Made by a program: the position numbers and the translations under genes. The notes beneath the pieces were generated by a model. The model was given only the letters and a program-made list of their open reading frames with translations, was not told the DNA's origin and ran no database searches. DNA of 52,566 bases from Pseudarthrobacter sp. fls2-241-R2A-127 (GTDB lineage: Bacteria > Actinomycetota > Actinomycetes > Actinomycetales > Micrococcaceae): contig NZ_JARVSF010000021.1 in NCBI RefSeq assembly GCF_030209355.1, positions 1 to 52,566 of the forward strand, read 5' to 3'. This document shows, piece after piece, positions 50,181-52,566 of this stretch. Within the stretch, counting starts at the first letter, position 1. Every line of letters starts with the position of its first letter.

Positions 50181-51203
50181 TCAGGAGAGACGGAGCATGA
50201 CCTTGCTGCTGCCGGCCGCCGGATCCACGGCGGTCCGCATCGCTTCTTCGGCGTCATCGATTCCGAAGGCGTGGGTAATGATGGGCGAGACGTCCAGCCC
50301 GTGTGCCATGGCGTGCAGGGCGTCGGTGATCTCGTCCACGAAGCGGTAGGACCCGATCCAGGTGATCTCCCGGGTGACCAGGTCCCCCAGTGCCGCCGGC
50401 GCCGGAGTACCCGGCAGGTTGCCCACCTGGACGATGGTCCCGCCGCGGGCGGTGGCGCGCAGGACCCCGCCCAGAACGGCCGGGATGCCGGTAGCTTCGA
50501 AGACGAGTTCCATGTCCTCCGGCAGTGGGTTGCGGGAGACGTTGAGGACCTGGCCCGCCCCCATGGCCTGGGCAATCCGCAGGGACGCGTCACTGATGTC
50601 GGCAGCGGTCACCGTCCTGGCCCCGGCGTACTTGGCGGCCGCGGCCACGAGGGATCCGATGGGCCCGGCACCGTTGACCAGAACATCGCGGCCTTCGAGG
50701 TTGCCGGCCCGGCTGACGGCATGCATGGCGACGGCGAGTGGCTCGGCCAGGGCGCCGCGGAGGGTGTCCACGCCGTCGGGCAAGGGACGGACCTGGAATG
50801 CTTTGGCGAGCTTCCGTTCGCTGAAGCCGCCGTCCGTGTGCGGGTCGAATGCTGCGGAACCGAAGTACCGGATCTGCGGGTAGAGGTTGGTCCGGCCGCG
50901 CAGGCGTTCCGGCATGGTGCCGTCGCCCACGGGTTCGGCCGGGTGCACCGTGACGGGTTGGCCCAGCTCGAGATGGTCGACGCCGGCACCCAGCTGGGCG
51001 ATCCGGCCCGCAACCTCGTGGCCCAGGACGAGCGGCGACTTCAGCGCTGCGGTCCCCGACGCTCCGTGGCGCCAGTACGACAGGTCGCTGCCGCAGATGC
51101 CGCCCCATTCGACGTCGAGCACTACTTCTCCGGGCCCGGCTACCGGTTCCGGCCGGTCATCGATGCGCAGGTCGTTGGCACCGTGGACCACGACGGCCTT
51201 CAT
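50181..51203 (-). CDS. Zinc-type dehydrogenase, L-idonate 5-dehydrogenase-like
   Basis: A 340-residue medium-chain zinc dehydrogenase. Catalytic zinc residues are Cys (GGICGSDLSYWRHG) and His-Glu (LVLGHEVAGRI); the structural four-cysteine cluster is missing, as in idonate dehydrogenases. The cofactor site is VLVNGAGPIGSLVAAAAKYAGA. The YWRHG and AALKSPLVLGHE segments are typical of L-idonate 5-dehydrogenase, which makes 5-ketogluconate. ATG 51203 overlaps the transporter stop as ATGA. It could feed another aldonate into the KDG route. Confidence 0.87.
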   Translation of the reverse strand: MKAVVVHGANDLRIDDRPEPVAGPGEVVLDVEWGGICGSDLSYWRHGASGTAALKSPLVLGHEVAGRIAQLGAGVDHLELGQPVTVHPAEPVGDGTMPERLRGRTNLYPQIRYFGSAAFDPHTDGGFSERKLAKAFQVRPLPDGVDTLRGALAEPLAVAMHAVSRAGNLEGRDVLVNGAGPIGSLVAAAAKYAGARTVTAADISDASLRIAQAMGAGQVLNVSRNPLPEDMELVFEATGIPAVLGGVLRATARGGTIVQVGNLPGTPAPAALGDLVTREITWIGSYRFVDEITDALHAMAHGLDVSPIITHAFGIDDAEEAMRTAVDPAAGSSKVMLRLS

Positions 51204-52498
51204 ACGGCGTCCTCCAGCCGGACCATGTCGCGGCCACGGACTTCCGGGCCGACGGCGGCGGAAACCAGGGTGATCAGCGAGTAGCCGATGAGCATCGCCG
51301 CGAGAGGCCACCAGTGTCCGGTCACGGCGGTGAGGGTGGCAGCGAGCAGCGGACCGATCGCGGTGGCCAGGATGCCGCCGATTTCCTTGGCGAGGGCAAG
51401 CTGGGTGAAGCGGGTGCGGGCTCCGAAGAATTCGGCCATGGTCACGCTTTCCATGGCGAACAGGCCCAGTACGCCGAGGTTCAGCCCGACCACCATCGCA
51501 ACGGTGATCAGGGCGTTGTTGCCGCTGGTGATCATCAGCATCATCGGGATGGCGTAGACGGCGGTGAGGGCGCTGAGCACCAAGTACAGCGGGCGGCGGC
51601 CGAAGCGGTCGCCCAGGAGGCCGACCAACGGGATGGTGACGAAGCCCAGGAGCGAGCCGTACACGATCGCGTTGGTGCCCACGGTCTTGTCAGCCAGCAG
51701 GACTGTGGCCAGGTAGCCCACCAGGAAGGTCTGCACCAGTCCGGAGTTGCCGGCCTGGCCGAAGCGGAGGCCCAGTGCGATCAGGAACGCCTTGCCCTTC
51801 TTCTGGTGGAGGGCTGCTTCGATGGTGCTGGTGCCGGCGAGTTCCGGGGCCTTGGCGGCCGCGGTCTTGATCTTTTCCCGGGTCAGGGCCACGCCGTCGA
51901 CCACATCGGCGCGCTCCTCAAACACGGGGCTTTCCTTGATGGAGCGGCGGATCCAGATGGCGAAGATCATGATCAGGAAGCTGGCTAGGAAGGGGATGCG
52001 CCAGCCCCAGCTGAGCAGGTCTTCCTGGGAGAGCGATGCCACCAGGATGGCCCACAGCGCCGATGCGCCCAGGGTGCCCGAGTTGGTGCCAAGGCACACC
52101 AGGGAGGAGATGATGCCGCGGCGGCGGGCGGATGCGAATTCCGCGAGCATCACCGTGGCGCCGGCGATTTCCGCGCCCGCACCAAAGCCCTGGATGAGGC
52201 GCAGCGCCACCAGCAGGATCGGGGCCCAGATGCCGATCATCGCGTAGGTGGGCAGCACGCCGATCAGGGTGGTGGAGGCGCCCATCAGGGCGATGGTGAT
52301 GTAGAGGACCTTTTTGCGGCCGATCCGGTCGCCCATGCGGCCGAAGTAGACGGCACCGAACAGGCGGGCAACATATCCCACACCGTAGGTGGCCATCGCG
52401 GCGATGAGGCCGATGACCGGGCTGACGTCGGGGAAGAAGATCTTGTTGAAGACGATGGCCGCCGCCAGGGAGTACAGCTGGAAGTCCATGAACTCCAT
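51200..52498 (-). CDS. MFS transporter (MHS-like), probable sugar-acid importer; N-terminus truncated
   Basis: At least 432 residues of a metabolite:H+ symporter-like MFS protein: EFMDFQLYSLAAAIVFNKIFFP, GAVYFGRMGDRIGRKKVLY (motif A), RLIQGFGAGAEIAGATVMLAEFA and the second motif A LLGDRFGRRPLYLVL. Most relatives have 20-40 residues before EFMDF, including the start of helix 1. Here ATG 52498 starts within that helix, with no ribosome-binding site. The frame stays open to the right edge (LGTA fits the family just upstream, the rest does not). It is first in the operon and should import a hexonate or hexuronate. Confidence 0.8.
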   Translation of the reverse strand: MEFMDFQLYSLAAAIVFNKIFFPDVSPVIGLIAAMATYGVGYVARLFGAVYFGRMGDRIGRKKVLYITIALMGASTTLIGVLPTYAMIGIWAPILLVALRLIQGFGAGAEIAGATVMLAEFASARRRGIISSLVCLGTNSGTLGASALWAILVASLSQEDLLSWGWRIPFLASFLIMIFAIWIRRSIKESPVFEERADVVDGVALTREKIKTAAAKAPELAGTSTIEAALHQKKGKAFLIALGLRFGQAGNSGLVQTFLVGYLATVLLADKTVGTNAIVYGSLLGFVTIPLVGLLGDRFGRRPLYLVLSALTAVYAIPMMLMITSGNNALITVAMVVGLNLGVLGLFAMESVTMAEFFGARTRFTQLALAKEIGGILATAIGPLLAATLTAVTGHWWPLAAMLIGYSLITLVSAAVGPEVRGRDMVRLEDAV

Positions 52499-52506
52499 GG
52501 CGGTGC

Positions 52507-52566
52507 CTAGCTGTACTGCCCCGGCAGGTTGATGACACGGGGATCGATTTGACGCAATAAGAGGAC
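52507..52566 (-). CDS. Possible 3' end of an upstream gene (partial)
   Basis: The last 19 codons of a minus-strand frame, ending LRQIDPRVINLPGQYS and TAG at 52507-52509, nine bases before the transporter ATG. It reads more like protein than the competing transporter frame, but is too short to assign. It may belong to a gene lying beyond the right edge. Confidence 0.3.
   Translation of the reverse strand, partial: VLLLRQIDPRVINLPGQYS

Overview
The window is high-GC DNA with GTG/TTG starts, many TANNNT-ATG leaderless promoters and gene families typical of soil Actinobacteria. The rRNA leader at the left edge and the overall gene content point to Micrococcaceae (Arthrobacter/Pseudarthrobacter-like). 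This is inferred from sequence only; no database search was possible.

Layout. At 1-458 lies the promoter and leader region of a ribosomal RNA operon that reads leftward out of the window. From 0.46 to 8.4 kb there is a TerC membrane protein preceded by a clear yybP-ykoY (Mn2+) riboswitch, a universal stress protein, a pair of Excalibur-domain cell-envelope proteins (a PASTA lipoprotein and a membrane-anchored DUF1524/HNH nuclease), a VOC protein, and an MFS transporter/DUF1445 hydro-lyase pair.

From 8.4 to 21.4 kb there is a carbohydrate-utilisation locus. On the minus strand are a LacI regulator and a cupin, PmoA-like (DUF6807) and Gfo/Idh/MocA trio. A GH3 beta-glycosidase is divergent from the trio. 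Converging on it is an operon GH42 beta-galactosidase, two LplB/LplC-type permeases, a Tat lipoprotein binding protein and a YesL-like membrane protein. Copies of a GAAACTTTC-like element recur in the two main control regions (12.4-12.55 and 21.43-21.6 kb), so the locus probably forms one regulon. The GH42 gene carries a one-base frameshift near its 5' end.

From 21.6 to 37.4 kb there are mostly small housekeeping or stress genes: alpha/beta hydrolase, SOUL protein, MarR-MFS pair with a tandem operator, cupins, VOC, GerW, DUF1801, SRPBCC, 2-hydroxyacid dehydrogenase, MFS efflux pumps, MscS channel, an ArsR-AHSA1 fusion with a 26-bp operator inside its promoter, CNNM/CorC protein, a secreted protein, a beta-lactamase-fold hydrolase and a GNAT.

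From 37.4 to 45.8 kb there is a possible C1 set: zinc formaldehyde dehydrogenase (FdhA-like), FdhF/YdeP molybdenum oxidoreductase and DUF6457. An aldo/keto reductase, RecQ helicase and a second TerC paralogue without a riboswitch lie among them.

From 45.8 kb to the right edge is a tightly overlapping minus-strand hexuronate/aldonate operon: MHS transporter, L-idonate 5-dehydrogenase-like, mannonate dehydratase, KDG kinase, fructuronate reductase-like and KDPG aldolase. Together these would take fructuronate or mannonate to pyruvate and glyceraldehyde 3-phosphate. The transporter's N-terminus looks truncated or frame-disrupted at the window edge.

No tRNA, CRISPR array, insertion sequence or prophage gene was seen.
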